The notes beneath the pieces were generated by a model that saw only the letters and a list, made by a program, of their open reading frames with translations, was not told where the DNA came from and searched no databases. Shown in pieces: positions 18,329-26,257 of a DNA stretch of 64,000 bases (position 1 is its first letter; each line of letters starts with the position of its first letter). The DNA is from Vibrio sp. DW001. GTDB lineage: Bacteria > Pseudomonadota > Gammaproteobacteria > Enterobacterales > Vibrionaceae. The translations under genes were made by a program, and so were the position numbers. The stretch covers positions 930,001 through 994,000 of the forward strand of contig NZ_CP091975.1 of assembly GCF_029016285.1 (NCBI RefSeq), given 5' to 3'.

Positions 18329-20818
18329 ATGATGACTCAGGTTAATGATGGTTGGATTAAGTCTACTTGTGCGTATTGTGGGGTCGGTTGTGGTATCGAA
18401 GCTCGACCAAAATTATCTGGGGAATTGGAAGTTCGCGGAGACATAGCTCACCCCGCTAACTTCGGAAAACTTTGCACAAAAGGTATCGCACTTGGAGACA
18501 CGGTAATACAAGATGGTCGCTTATTAACCCCTATTGATAATAGTGTTGAAGGTGGTAAGTCATTGGACTGGGATACGGCTACATCTCAGGTAGCGGCTAA
18601 ATTTGCACAGGCAATTGAAACGTATGGCCCGGATTCTGTTGCTTTCTATGTATCAGGACAATTACTTACTGAGGATTATTATGTTGCCAATAAGCTTGTA
18701 AAAGGATTTATGGGGACAGGGAATATAGATAGTAACTCACGTCTTTGTATGGCTTCTTCGGTAGTGGGCCACAAACGAGCATTTGGATCGGATACTGTAC
18801 CTATCTGTTATGACGATCTTGAAAAATCAGAACTGATAGTGATTGTTGGATCAAATTTATCGTGGTGTCATCCGGTTTTATTTCAACGTTTGAGAGTAGC
18901 AAAACAGAACAACCCATCACTAAAAATAGTTGTGGTCGATCCGCGGAAAACGGACACATGTTCGATTTCGGATGCACATTTGGCGGTTAAATTAGGTTCA
19001 GATGTCGCTCTTTTTAATGGTCTACTCCGTTTTTTATCCGAACATGATTACCTCGATTCTGCCTTTATTAATACTCACACTAACGGTTTTTCTCAAGCAC
19101 TTGAGTTGGCTAAATTAGAGACAAATATCGAACGGACTACCGGTTTAACACGAGAGGAATTAGGCTCTTTTTATCGGCAGTTTGCGCAGTCTAAAAAAGT
19201 CGTCACTATCTATTCCCAAGGCGTAAATCAATCGAGTTCTGGTTCAGATAAGGTAAACAGTATTATTAATTGTCACCTTGCTACCGGCAAAATAGGTAAA
19301 GTAGGTAGTGGCCCTTTCTCAGTGACTGGTCAGCCTAATGCTATGGGGGGGAGGGAAGTAGGGGCGTTAGCCAATACACTCGCCGCACATATGGAGTTTG
19401 AAAACCCAGAACATCTCGCTACGGTAAAACAGTTCTGGCAAACTGACACGTTAGCAACCACGCCGGGACTAAAAGCGGTGGATATGTTTGACGCGATGGC
19501 AGAAGGAAAAATAAAGGCCGTATGGATAATGGCTACCAACCCTGTTGTTAGTCTACCCGATAGTGAAAAAATCAAACTAGCACTAGAAACCTGCCCATTT
19601 GTCGTCGTTTCCGACTGTATTGCAGACACGGAAACCACAAGGCTTGCTGATCTGGTTTTACCCGCTCAAGGTTGGAGTGAAAAATCGGGGACAGTCACCA
19701 ATTCGGAACGACGGATATCTCGTCAGCGTCGACTATTACCAAGCCCTGGTATAGCGAAACCAGATTGGTGGATAATAAGCCAAGTAGGGCAGAAAATGGG
19801 CTTTAAAGAGGCGTTTAATTATCGCCATGAGGGAGAAGTGTTTCGTGAGCATGCACAGCTAACTACGCAGGGAAATAGAAATGGTCAGCGAGATCTTGAC
19901 CTGATCGGATTAACCCAATTGGATGACAAAGGCTATAGCCGTCTTGCACCACAACAATGGCCAGTAAAAACCCTTCAGACAGAGATCGTTGACCAACGTT
20001 TTTTTTCCGATGCTCAGTTTTTCACCGCTGACAAACGTGCGAGGTTCATTCCGGTTCAGCATGCTTTACCAAAAAGTAGCACCAGCAGTGCATTTCCATT
20101 GTTGTTGAACAGTGGACGTTCGAGAGATCAATGGCACACGATGACTCGAACAGGCCTATCAGCGCGATTGTCCGAGTATCGACCAGAACCCTATGTGTCG
20201 GTTCACCCAACTACAGCGGCGGCGTATTGTGTGGAAAATGGACAATTAGCTAAGGTGTCTAGCTTCAGAGGAGAGTGTCAGGTTAGGGTTGAAGTTACGG
20301 AAGATATGGCACTAGAACATCTTTTTATTCCCATTCATTGGAATAGCATTACCGCAAAAAATAGCAAACCGTGTGATCTTATTTCACCTCACACTGATTC
20401 TTTTTCAGGCCAACCTGAATTCAAACATACGCCCGTTACGATTTGCGGTTGCCAATACCAGAGCGGAGCGGTATTCGCTTCTAAGCAGCCAATGGACTTT
20501 AATGAACATGATTATTGGTCGAGGCAAAAAATTGAAGGAGGGTACCTGTACAGAATAGAGTCCTCACTTTCTGTCTATGAGCTCTCCCTGTGTTTAAAAG
20601 ATAAATTAATTGATGTCGGTGGGAGGACGCTAAGCGTTGAGACGGGCATTGTTGGTACGCAACATAAATTTGCTACCACTAGCCAATATGGACTGTCCCA
20701 ATTTGTCCTGATTCAAGCAGATATCAAAGAGTGGCAGATAAACAATCTAGTGTCGGAATTTAACAACCCATTCGATACAGATGCTGAATTAGCTTTTCTA
20801 GGGGAAAAGAGTGCGTAA
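18329..20818 (+). CDS. nasA: Assimilatory nitrate reductase, catalytic subunit
   Basis: Reduces nitrate to nitrite in the cytoplasm with a Mo-bis-MGD cofactor and an N-terminal [4Fe-4S] cluster. 829 residues from ATG at 18329, preceded by AAGGG. The N terminus has the cluster ligands CAYCGVGC and KLCTKG. The MGD-binding domains follow (NSRLCMASSVVGHKRAFGSD, IVGSNLSWCHP, GPFSVTGQPNAMGGREVGAL, MATNPVVSLPDS, and the C-terminal LLLNSGRSRDQWHTMTRTG). Klebsiella NasA carries an additional C-terminal BFD-like [2Fe-2S] domain; this protein stops where that domain would begin and has no matching cysteines. No NasB-type reductase or nitrate transporter is in the window. Upstream in-frame codons from 18260 lack a ribosome site. 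Confidence 0.93.
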   Translation: MMTQVNDGWIKSTCAYCGVGCGIEARPKLSGELEVRGDIAHPANFGKLCTKGIALGDTVIQDGRLLTPIDNSVEGGKSLDWDTATSQVAAKFAQAIETYGPDSVAFYVSGQLLTEDYYVANKLVKGFMGTGNIDSNSRLCMASSVVGHKRAFGSDTVPICYDDLEKSELIVIVGSNLSWCHPVLFQRLRVAKQNNPSLKIVVVDPRKTDTCSISDAHLAVKLGSDVALFNGLLRFLSEHDYLDSAFINTHTNGFSQALELAKLETNIERTTGLTREELGSFYRQFAQSKKVVTIYSQGVNQSSSGSDKVNSIINCHLATGKIGKVGSGPFSVTGQPNAMGGREVGALANTLAAHMEFENPEHLATVKQFWQTDTLATTPGLKAVDMFDAMAEGKIKAVWIMATNPVVSLPDSEKIKLALETCPFVVVSDCIADTETTRLADLVLPAQGWSEKSGTVTNSERRISRQRRLLPSPGIAKPDWWIISQVGQKMGFKEAFNYRHEGEVFREHAQLTTQGNRNGQRDLDLIGLTQLDDKGYSRLAPQQWPVKTLQTEIVDQRFFSDAQFFTADKRARFIPVQHALPKSSTSSAFPLLLNSGRSRDQWHTMTRTGLSARLSEYRPEPYVSVHPTTAAAYCVENGQLAKVSSFRGECQVRVEVTEDMALEHLFIPIHWNSITAKNSKPCDLISPHTDSFSGQPEFKHTPVTICGCQYQSGAVFASKQPMDFNEHDYWSRQKIEGGYLYRIESSLSVYELSLCLKDKLIDVGGRTLSVETGIVGTQHKFATTSQYGLSQFVLIQADIKEWQINNLVSEFNNPFDTDAELAFLGEKSA

Positions 20819-20828
20819 AGGTATCCTT

Positions 20829-20897
20829 CTCAAGGACACACACCTTAACCCGGTGTTGATGAAAACAGCGGTTATTAAAACCAAATATGTCCTCAAC
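20829..20897. repeat. GGACACACAC family repeat, copy 1
   Basis: CTCAAGGACACACACC at the left and ATATGTCCTCAA at the right form imperfect inverted arms just after nasA. This is one of the copies clustered around the RAYT transposase. Confidence 0.55.
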
Positions 20898-20937
20898 TCA
20901 CTTGAGCTATACATTATTACCACGACGCTAACAGATG

Positions 20938-21303
20938 TTAAAATGGTGAAGAGATATCAATTAAACAACCATTTGGATCTTTAGTTAAAAATCTACGTTG
21001 TCCATAAAATTCATTTCTAGGTTCTTGAATAATAGGTAGATCTAACTCTATTGCCTTTTTATAAACACTATCGACATCAGACACGACAAAAGTGACATAC
21101 ATTCCATTAGGTAATTGTTGATACTCTTTGGGAACCAGATCATGATTTCTTTGAATAATGCCATACTCAATTTCTGAATCTTCTGGTGAGCAAAGTTGCA
21201 CATACCACTCACTATCATATTTAATTTTGAAACCAAGAAGCTCAACGTAAAATCGTTTACTTTCACATAAGTTATCTGAGCATATATTTGTGAGTATTTT
21301 CAC
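20938..21303 (-). CDS. VOC-superfamily (glyoxalase/bleomycin resistance-like) protein
   Basis: A 121-residue single vicinal-oxygen-chelate domain: KILTNICSDNLCESKRFYVE at the start, LGFKIKYDSEWYVQLCSPED, then YVTFVVSDVDSVYKKAIEL and the closing GQRRFLTKDPNGCLIDI with the conserved DPNG and a metal-ligand-position Asp. Members bind metals and act on very diverse substrates or sequester drugs; the substrate is not predictable. The GTG at 21303 is chosen because AAGGA precedes it; an earlier reading would begin inside a GGACACACAC repeat. The gene stands alone between nasA and the transposase in a repeat-rich patch, which suggests an acquired or mobile position. Confidence 0.82.
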   Translation of the reverse strand: MKILTNICSDNLCESKRFYVELLGFKIKYDSEWYVQLCSPEDSEIEYGIIQRNHDLVPKEYQQLPNGMYVTFVVSDVDSVYKKAIELDLPIIQEPRNEFYGQRRFLTKDPNGCLIDISSPF

Positions 21304-21330
21304 GGGGGATTCCTTACACAAATTTCGTTT

Positions 21331-21340
21331 GGACACACAC
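21331..21340. repeat. GGACACACAC family repeat, copy 2 (single arm)
   Basis: GGACACACAC with no evident partner arm nearby. It lies directly upstream of the VOC gene. Confidence 0.4.
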
Positions 21341-21430
21341 TACTAAATGATAAATTTCATGTTTATCAACGAAAAGCTATGATTGTAAAGCCTTGAGGAT
21401 AATATCAAACTTAGTTCATTTTGAGATTAT

Positions 21431-21450
21431 TCTCAAGGACACACACTGCA
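21431..21450. repeat. GGACACACAC family repeat, copy 3 (left end of RAYT unit)
   Basis: TCTCAAGGACACACACTGCA, about 195 bp after the RAYT stop codon. Its inverse counterpart is at 22731-22752. Confidence 0.55.
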
Positions 21451-21644
21451 ATCCCACACCGCAATCCACATGTCTATCATTTGTACAAACATGTAATAGC
21501 ATCAATTTGAGTCTGTTTTAGCTGACTAACGGTATGCATTGTCTTTAGTTGCTAAAATAAGTAAGAAATGAAGGTTTTTTGGACGAGTTAGGTTACATAG
21601 GAATTAAGCTTTGCGGTAGTAGTGTGAGTAATTAGAGCGCTGAA

Positions 21645-22610
21645 TCAATCAATATCTAGTTGTAAAGCGCATGTGCGTTTTCGTTTGTTCAGGTGATTAT
21701 GTTTTCTAAGACCAGAATAGCTTCCAATCAATGTGACACGTTTATTTTCAATACTGGTACAAGCTCTCAACCAATTAGTTTGGGTTAGATTAAGTCGTTT
21801 AAGTATCGGAGGTAATGCTGCGGAAATCGTTGCTTTATCTTCTCTAAGCTGTCTTGCACTCCAATCGACTAATTCTATATAATTCATGAGCCTAAACGGG
21901 ATACCCTTGAGCATTTCGTTGTTTGGGTTGCCAATGAAAGCAGATAATCCCGGAACCTTTTCTTGCAGACTATTTAGTGCCTCTAATCTCGCCTTAATGG
22001 ATGTATATTTGGATGTTTCTGGCGTCTGACTTATTCTTGCTCTTATTGGGTTTAGGTCCACATAAGCCATAGCTGCAACGAGAGCTTGCTCATCCATCAG
22101 AGCTTGACTCTTAAATCGACTTTCCCAAAAGTGACCTTTGCAATGGTCTTCTTCATTGGCTCTACAGGCGATGTCGTAATTAAGTTCTTTCATGAACCAA
22201 CTTAAATTGTATAGCCTAGTGCGCCAACATTTAATGATACTTTCACAGGCCCTTATTTCAGCTTGACTTAACCGTTGATTTTGTTGCCATTTCAATATCA
22301 ATTGTGGGAGTTTGTGTTCTTTAGACCAACGTTCTACCACTTCATGCATCGTAAGAGTTTTGGCTTCATTTTCATCTACATGTAAAACTAGATGATAGTG
22401 GTTGCTCATCACAGCATAAGCGCAAACATCGATACAATATATCGATGCCAATGTAAGGATTTTTTTCTCTATCCATCCTCTGCGGTGCTCATAACTTTTG
22501 CCTGATACTGAATCTTCGCCACAAAGAAAAGAACGCCGTACACAGCGTGATACACAATGATAATATTGAGTTGATTCTAGGCAAACGAGCTGATTTCTGG
22601 CCGTGGTCAT
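21645..22610 (-). CDS. REP-associated tyrosine transposase (RAYT, Y1/HUH family)
   Basis: 321 residues from the ATG at 22610, which has GGAG upstream. It belongs to the large subfamily of TnpA-REP-like proteins related to IS200/IS605 transposases. The HUH metal-binding motif is NHYHLVLH, preceded by AYAVMS, and the N-terminal STQYYHCVSRCVRRSFLCGE segment is typical. CKGHFWESRFKSQAL and YVDLNPIRARI are further family segments. Such proteins nick and rejoin single-stranded DNA at REP hairpins and are normally single-copy host genes that mobilise palindromes rather than themselves. Here copies of one palindrome family lie on both sides, which fits a cognate relation. The gene appears intact. The catalytic Tyr was not pinned down. 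Confidence 0.88.
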   Translation of the reverse strand: MTTARNQLVCLESTQYYHCVSRCVRRSFLCGEDSVSGKSYEHRRGWIEKKILTLASIYCIDVCAYAVMSNHYHLVLHVDENEAKTLTMHEVVERWSKEHKLPQLILKWQQNQRLSQAEIRACESIIKCWRTRLYNLSWFMKELNYDIACRANEEDHCKGHFWESRFKSQALMDEQALVAAMAYVDLNPIRARISQTPETSKYTSIKARLEALNSLQEKVPGLSAFIGNPNNEMLKGIPFRLMNYIELVDWSARQLREDKATISAALPPILKRLNLTQTNWLRACTSIENKRVTLIGSYSGLRKHNHLNKRKRTCALQLDID

Positions 22611-22730
22611 GATTAACTCCAGATACAATAAATTGCAATTGAAACTAAACATTATGCTTATTAAAGATACTATTCAGATGTTCGGTACATTAATGGCACA
22701 GATAGATCAAAGCATCATTCTTTAATAGTT

Positions 22731-22752
22731 CTTGTGGTGTATGTCCTTGATG
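22731..22752. repeat. GGACACACAC family repeat, copy 4 (right end of RAYT unit)
   Basis: GTGGTGTATGTCCTTGATG, the inverse of copy 3. It lies 5 bp before the stop of the YfbR-like gene and 120 bp upstream of the RAYT start. Confidence 0.55.
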
Positions 22753-22756
22753 AAAA

Positions 22757-23356
22757 TTAACCCGATATCTTATCTAAAGTCGTTGTGCAGCTATCACAAA
22801 ATATATCCATAAAGTCTTTTACTTCGGGCATGGTTTCAATGAGTTGTTCTATACGAGGATCAAGACCCTCTTTTACGTGTAAAAACTCGTCATTATGGAA
22901 CCTAAGTTCATTCATTGTTTTGATGTAGGCAGAGAGGATATCAGCGGCCTTAACTACGGCTTTGTATTCAACATTTACATTTTTCTGGATAAGAAGATTA
23001 GAGAATTCGTCACGTAAATCTTCGGGTAAGGTTTCTAGACATTCTTGTTCTGCAATATCTTCGAGTTTTTTGAAAGCAGCCGTAAATTCCGGATTATGGT
23101 ATTTGGTTTTGGAGTTGATGTCCTGAAGCTTTGTCTCTGAAATTTCATGATAAATGGCGACGACCGCCGCTTTCTCTGGGCTTAAGTTTCCTCCATAACG
23201 TTTGTTTTTGATGACAACCAACAAATGGGCAATAACCGATACTTGATGACAATGTTCAGAGACGTTTTCTTCCTGAAAACAGTGCATTAATGCCCAGCGT
23301 TTTATTAAAGGCATACGAGTTACCCATGCCATGAATGTACTTTGCTGTGGTTTCAT
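22757..23356 (-). CDS. Divergent YfbR-like (5'-deoxynucleotidase family) protein
   Basis: A 199-residue protein resembling the 5'-deoxynucleotidase YfbR, which removes phosphate from dNMPs. Matching features are the KRWALM segment (Arg-Trp of the YfbR substrate site), ENVSEHCHQVSVIAH with the first metal His (H35), and a C-terminal KAADILSAYIK with the last metal Asp. However, the HD dyad reads H70-E71 (AIYHEISE) rather than His-Asp, and the usual GDLPTPVKY segment is QDINSKTKY. The protein lies beside alaA, as yfbR does in E. coli, so it occupies the orthologous locus but has diverged strongly. Activity may be altered or lost. Alternative: a paralogue with a new substrate that replaced the original. 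Confidence 0.75.
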   Translation of the reverse strand: MKPQQSTFMAWVTRMPLIKRWALMHCFQEENVSEHCHQVSVIAHLLVVIKNKRYGGNLSPEKAAVVAIYHEISETKLQDINSKTKYHNPEFTAAFKKLEDIAEQECLETLPEDLRDEFSNLLIQKNVNVEYKAVVKAADILSAYIKTMNELRFHNDEFLHVKEGLDPRIEQLIETMPEVKDFMDIFCDSCTTTLDKISG

Positions 23357-23427
23357 TGATGATTCCCTTAACTGTTACAGAATTGGTGTGTTCGATCTAA
23401 ATTTTGTCTCAATGTCTATGCTAATCA

Positions 23428-23440
23428 GGTGTGTGTCCTG
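23428..23440. repeat. GGACACACAC family repeat, copy 5
   Basis: GGTGTGTGTCCTG between the YfbR-like gene and alaA, a single arm in inverse orientation. Confidence 0.45.
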
Positions 23441-23473
23441 TTCCAAAACATCCCGTTTAACTAACTTAAAATG

Positions 23474-23500
23474 AAAAAGGCTCCTAATAAGGAGCCTTTT
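23474..23500. terminator. alaA terminator
   Basis: AAAAGGCTCC and GGAGCCTTTT flank TAATAA. On the minus strand the stem is followed by TTTTT, 14 bp after the alaA stop codon; symmetric enough to act in both directions. Confidence 0.9.
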
Positions 23501-23513
23501 ATCATAGATATTT

Positions 23514-24728
23514 TTATTGGCTATAGGTAGTTAAAAATCGTTCAAATCGACCAATGGCTATTTCTAAGTCTTCTACGTGCGGTAAGGTGACGATTCTAAA
23601 GTGATCCGGCTTAGGCCAATTAAAGCCAGTGCCCTGTACCAAGAGTACTTTTTCTTGGACCAAGAAATCGAGAACCATTTTTTGGTCATCTTTAATATTG
23701 TACATTTTGGTATCAATTTTAGGGAACAGATACATTGCGCCCTTTGGTTTGACACAGGTGATCCCCGGTATTTGAGTAATAAGCTCGAAGGCCTTATCTC
23801 TTTGCTCTAGTAAACGTCCACCGGGCAGTATTAATTCATTAATACTCTGGTAACCACCTAATGCTGTCTGGATAGCGTGTTGCATTGGCACGTTGGCACA
23901 TAGACGCATAGATGCGAGCATGTCTAGCCCGTCAATATAGCTTTTAGCAAGATGTTTTGGACCGGTTAAGAACATCCAGCCACTACGGAATCCACATACG
24001 CGATAGGCTTTAGATAAGCCGTTGAAGGTCACCATTAATACATCATCGGCTAAGCTCGCCATGGTGGTATGTGTGGCTCCATCGTAAAGGACTTTATCGT
24101 AGATCTCGTCAGCAAAGATGATCAGATTGTTTTGACGAGCGATTTCTATTACTTCGAGTAGAAAATCTCGGCTATAGACAGCACCAGTTGGGTTGTTCGG
24201 GTTAATAAGAACAATTCCGCGTGTCTTTTTGCTGATTTTCTTTTTGATATCATCAAGATCAGGGTACCAATCAGATTCTTCATCGCATATGTAGTGAACC
24301 GGTGTTCCGCCTGATAACGAGACACCGGCTGTCCACAATGGGTAATCTGGAGCCGGTACTAAAAGCTCATCGCCGTTATTCAATAACGCCTGTAAAGACA
24401 TAACGATAAGTTCTGAAACACCGTTGCCTATATAGACATCTTCTACGTCTAAGCTGTGAATACCTCGGCGTTGATAGTGCTGTACTACGGCTTTACGAGC
24501 GGAGTAGATACCTTTCGAATCGGTGTAACCTTGGGAAGTCGGTAAGTTGCGAATCACATCAACAAGAATTTCGTCAGGGGCATCAAATCCAAACGGGGCG
24601 GGATTCCCAATATTTAGCTTTAGAATATTATGACCTTCTTCTTCCATGCGTTTAGCATGTTTGAGCACTGGTCCTCTAATGTCGTAGCAGACATTATCGA
24701 GTTTTGATGACATCCCGATATTATACAT
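23514..24728 (-). CDS. alaA: Glutamate-pyruvate aminotransferase AlaA
   Basis: Pyridoxal-phosphate enzyme of the class I/II aminotransferase family that makes L-alanine from pyruvate and glutamate. 404 residues, aligning along its whole length with E. coli AlaA: SSKLDNVCYDIRGPVLKHAK, LKLNIGNPAPFGFDAPDEIL, YIGNGVSELIVMSLQALL, PAPDYPLWTAGVSLSGG, INPNNPTGAVYS, the cofactor lysine in FNGLSKAYRVCGFRSGW, and DHFRIVTLP near the C terminus. The ATG at 24728 has AAGGGAAT upstream. It ends at a strong terminator, so the YfbR-like gene beyond it is probably transcribed separately. Cytoplasmic. Confidence 0.96.
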   Translation of the reverse strand: MYNIGMSSKLDNVCYDIRGPVLKHAKRMEEEGHNILKLNIGNPAPFGFDAPDEILVDVIRNLPTSQGYTDSKGIYSARKAVVQHYQRRGIHSLDVEDVYIGNGVSELIVMSLQALLNNGDELLVPAPDYPLWTAGVSLSGGTPVHYICDEESDWYPDLDDIKKKISKKTRGIVLINPNNPTGAVYSRDFLLEVIEIARQNNLIIFADEIYDKVLYDGATHTTMASLADDVLMVTFNGLSKAYRVCGFRSGWMFLTGPKHLAKSYIDGLDMLASMRLCANVPMQHAIQTALGGYQSINELILPGGRLLEQRDKAFELITQIPGITCVKPKGAMYLFPKIDTKMYNIKDDQKMVLDFLVQEKVLLVQGTGFNWPKPDHFRIVTLPHVEDLEIAIGRFERFLTTYSQ

Positions 24729-24928
24729 GGTTCTATTCCCTTTAATTCTTATTTTACTTTATCAAATTACACCACTTTGTCGTTCCATAGTATAAAAATC
24801 TGTTATGAATTAACAGGATGTTACTCCTTTTGGGCTATATTCCTTTACCACTAACTCAAAAGTGAGGATCTAACTTGATTTGGAGCTAGTCAGCAAATAG
24901 AGTGCGGTGCATAATATTAGATATTGCT

Positions 24929-26257
24929 ATGAAACACTTAGAGGTAGATTTGTCTCATTTTAGTCAAGCCATCGATGAACTCGTTAATCAGGTCGCCAAC
25001 GCTAAAGAGCAAGACATCAGAATTGCTCAACCTTTGACGTGCGCACCAAATGCAGCCTGTATTGATTGGCTTGAGGTCCAACCTCATTTTCCTAAATTTT
25101 ACTGGCAGTCACGCGATACCCGTGAAGAGGTCGTTGCGTTAGGAAAAGTGCATACTTTTTCTGAGCCCGCACCAGCCTATACAATTTTGGGCGAGAATCA
25201 GCGTATTTGGGGAGGAAAATCTTTTGACAACCTACCAGAAAAGGACGGTAGCGGTCTTTCGGCGTATTTCTTTCTCCCACAAATTGAACTGGTTAGATTC
25301 GACAACAACTGGTCGCTTTGCGTGAATTTAGCGGACGATAAAGATGCGATTATCTCGGCGTTAAACATGTTATCCGTTGATGTAACGCCATTATTGCCTA
25401 TCTCGTCGCATATCCAATCTATCGTGCATGTTCCTTGTGAGCAGAAATGGCGTTATCAAATCGAAGACGTTTTAGAAAGAATTGAGCGAAACCAATTTAA
25501 AAAAGTTGTTTTAGCGAGAAAAAGCCTTATTAAACTCGATAGGTTTATTTCTGCAGCGCAACTATTAAAATCAAGCTGGGCGCAGAATAAAAACAGTTTT
25601 CATTTTTTATTTGCATTAAATGATAAGCAAGCTTTTATCGGCTCAACACCTGAGAGGCTATATAGCCGCAATGGGCAGGAGCTAGAAACTGAAGCATTAG
25701 CCGGGACGATTGGACGTGGTGACAATGCTCAACAAGATCTTGAGTTTGCGAACTGGCTGACGCATGATAAGAAAAATATCGTTGAAAATCAATATGTTGT
25801 TGATGATATTGTGGAAAGGCTAACCCCTTTCACGGATGATATAGAATTGCAAAATAATGCAAAGTTGATACGTCTTAGAAAGGTTCAGCACTTAAAACGT
25901 GAGATCCATGCCCACCTCAAAAAGGGAATAAATGGTGTGCAATTGCTTGCTGCATTGCAACCAACGGCGGCCGTCGCTGGGTTACCAAGGCAAGAGGCGA
26001 TTAACTACATCCAAGAGAATGAACCTTTTTCTCGTGGATGGTACAGCGGCTCGATGGGGTATATCAGCCACCAAAAGGCAGAATTTTGTGTCGCGATAAG
26101 AAGTGCATTGGTCAGTGGTGATGAATTGCATCTGTTTTCAGGGGCAGGCATCGTCAAAGGTTCTCAAGCCGATGTGGAGTGGTTAGAACTCGACAAAAAA
26201 ATGGCAACTTTACTGAGTTTAATGGAAGAAAATAAACCTCTGGGAGTCGCTCTATGA
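24929..26257 (+). CDS. menF: Isochorismate synthase (menaquinone pathway)
   Basis: Converts chorismate to isochorismate, the first committed step of menaquinone synthesis. It is a chorismate-binding enzyme of about 442 residues: after a variable N-terminal half come the KKVVLARKS segment, GSTPERLYSRNG, ETEALAGTIGRG, VRLRKVQHL-like VRLRK segment, and the C-terminal LAALQPTAAVAGLPR and GWYSGSMGYIS with the catalytic residues, closing with LFSGAGIVKGSQADVEW. The start is uncertain: ATG at 24929 is used, but no strong ribosome site precedes it, and a GTG at 24902 is also in frame. Its stop overlaps the menD ATG by 4 bases. First gene of menFDHBCE. Confidence 0.93.
   Translation: MKHLEVDLSHFSQAIDELVNQVANAKEQDIRIAQPLTCAPNAACIDWLEVQPHFPKFYWQSRDTREEVVALGKVHTFSEPAPAYTILGENQRIWGGKSFDNLPEKDGSGLSAYFFLPQIELVRFDNNWSLCVNLADDKDAIISALNMLSVDVTPLLPISSHIQSIVHVPCEQKWRYQIEDVLERIERNQFKKVVLARKSLIKLDRFISAAQLLKSSWAQNKNSFHFLFALNDKQAFIGSTPERLYSRNGQELETEALAGTIGRGDNAQQDLEFANWLTHDKKNIVENQYVVDDIVERLTPFTDDIELQNNAKLIRLRKVQHLKREIHAHLKKGINGVQLLAALQPTAAVAGLPRQEAINYIQENEPFSRGWYSGSMGYISHQKAEFCVAIRSALVSGDELHLFSGAGIVKGSQADVEWLELDKKMATLLSLMEENKPLGVAL

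Larger units (their letters stand above)
21429..22752 (-). mobile_element. RAYT gene bounded by imperfect terminal inverted repeats
   Basis: The transposase gene at 21645-22610 lies between TTCTCAAGGACACACACTGC (from 21430) and, in inverse orientation, TCATCAAGGACATACACCAC (ending 22752). These arms match at about 16 of 20 positions. The whole 1.3-kb unit may be an element built from two halves of the palindrome family; no target duplication could be established. Confidence 0.5.

Noticed and set aside
20829..23440. CRISPR array made of GGACACACAC repeats
   Set aside because: Copies are irregularly spaced, occur in both orientations and are palindromic arms; there are no regular spacers or cas genes.
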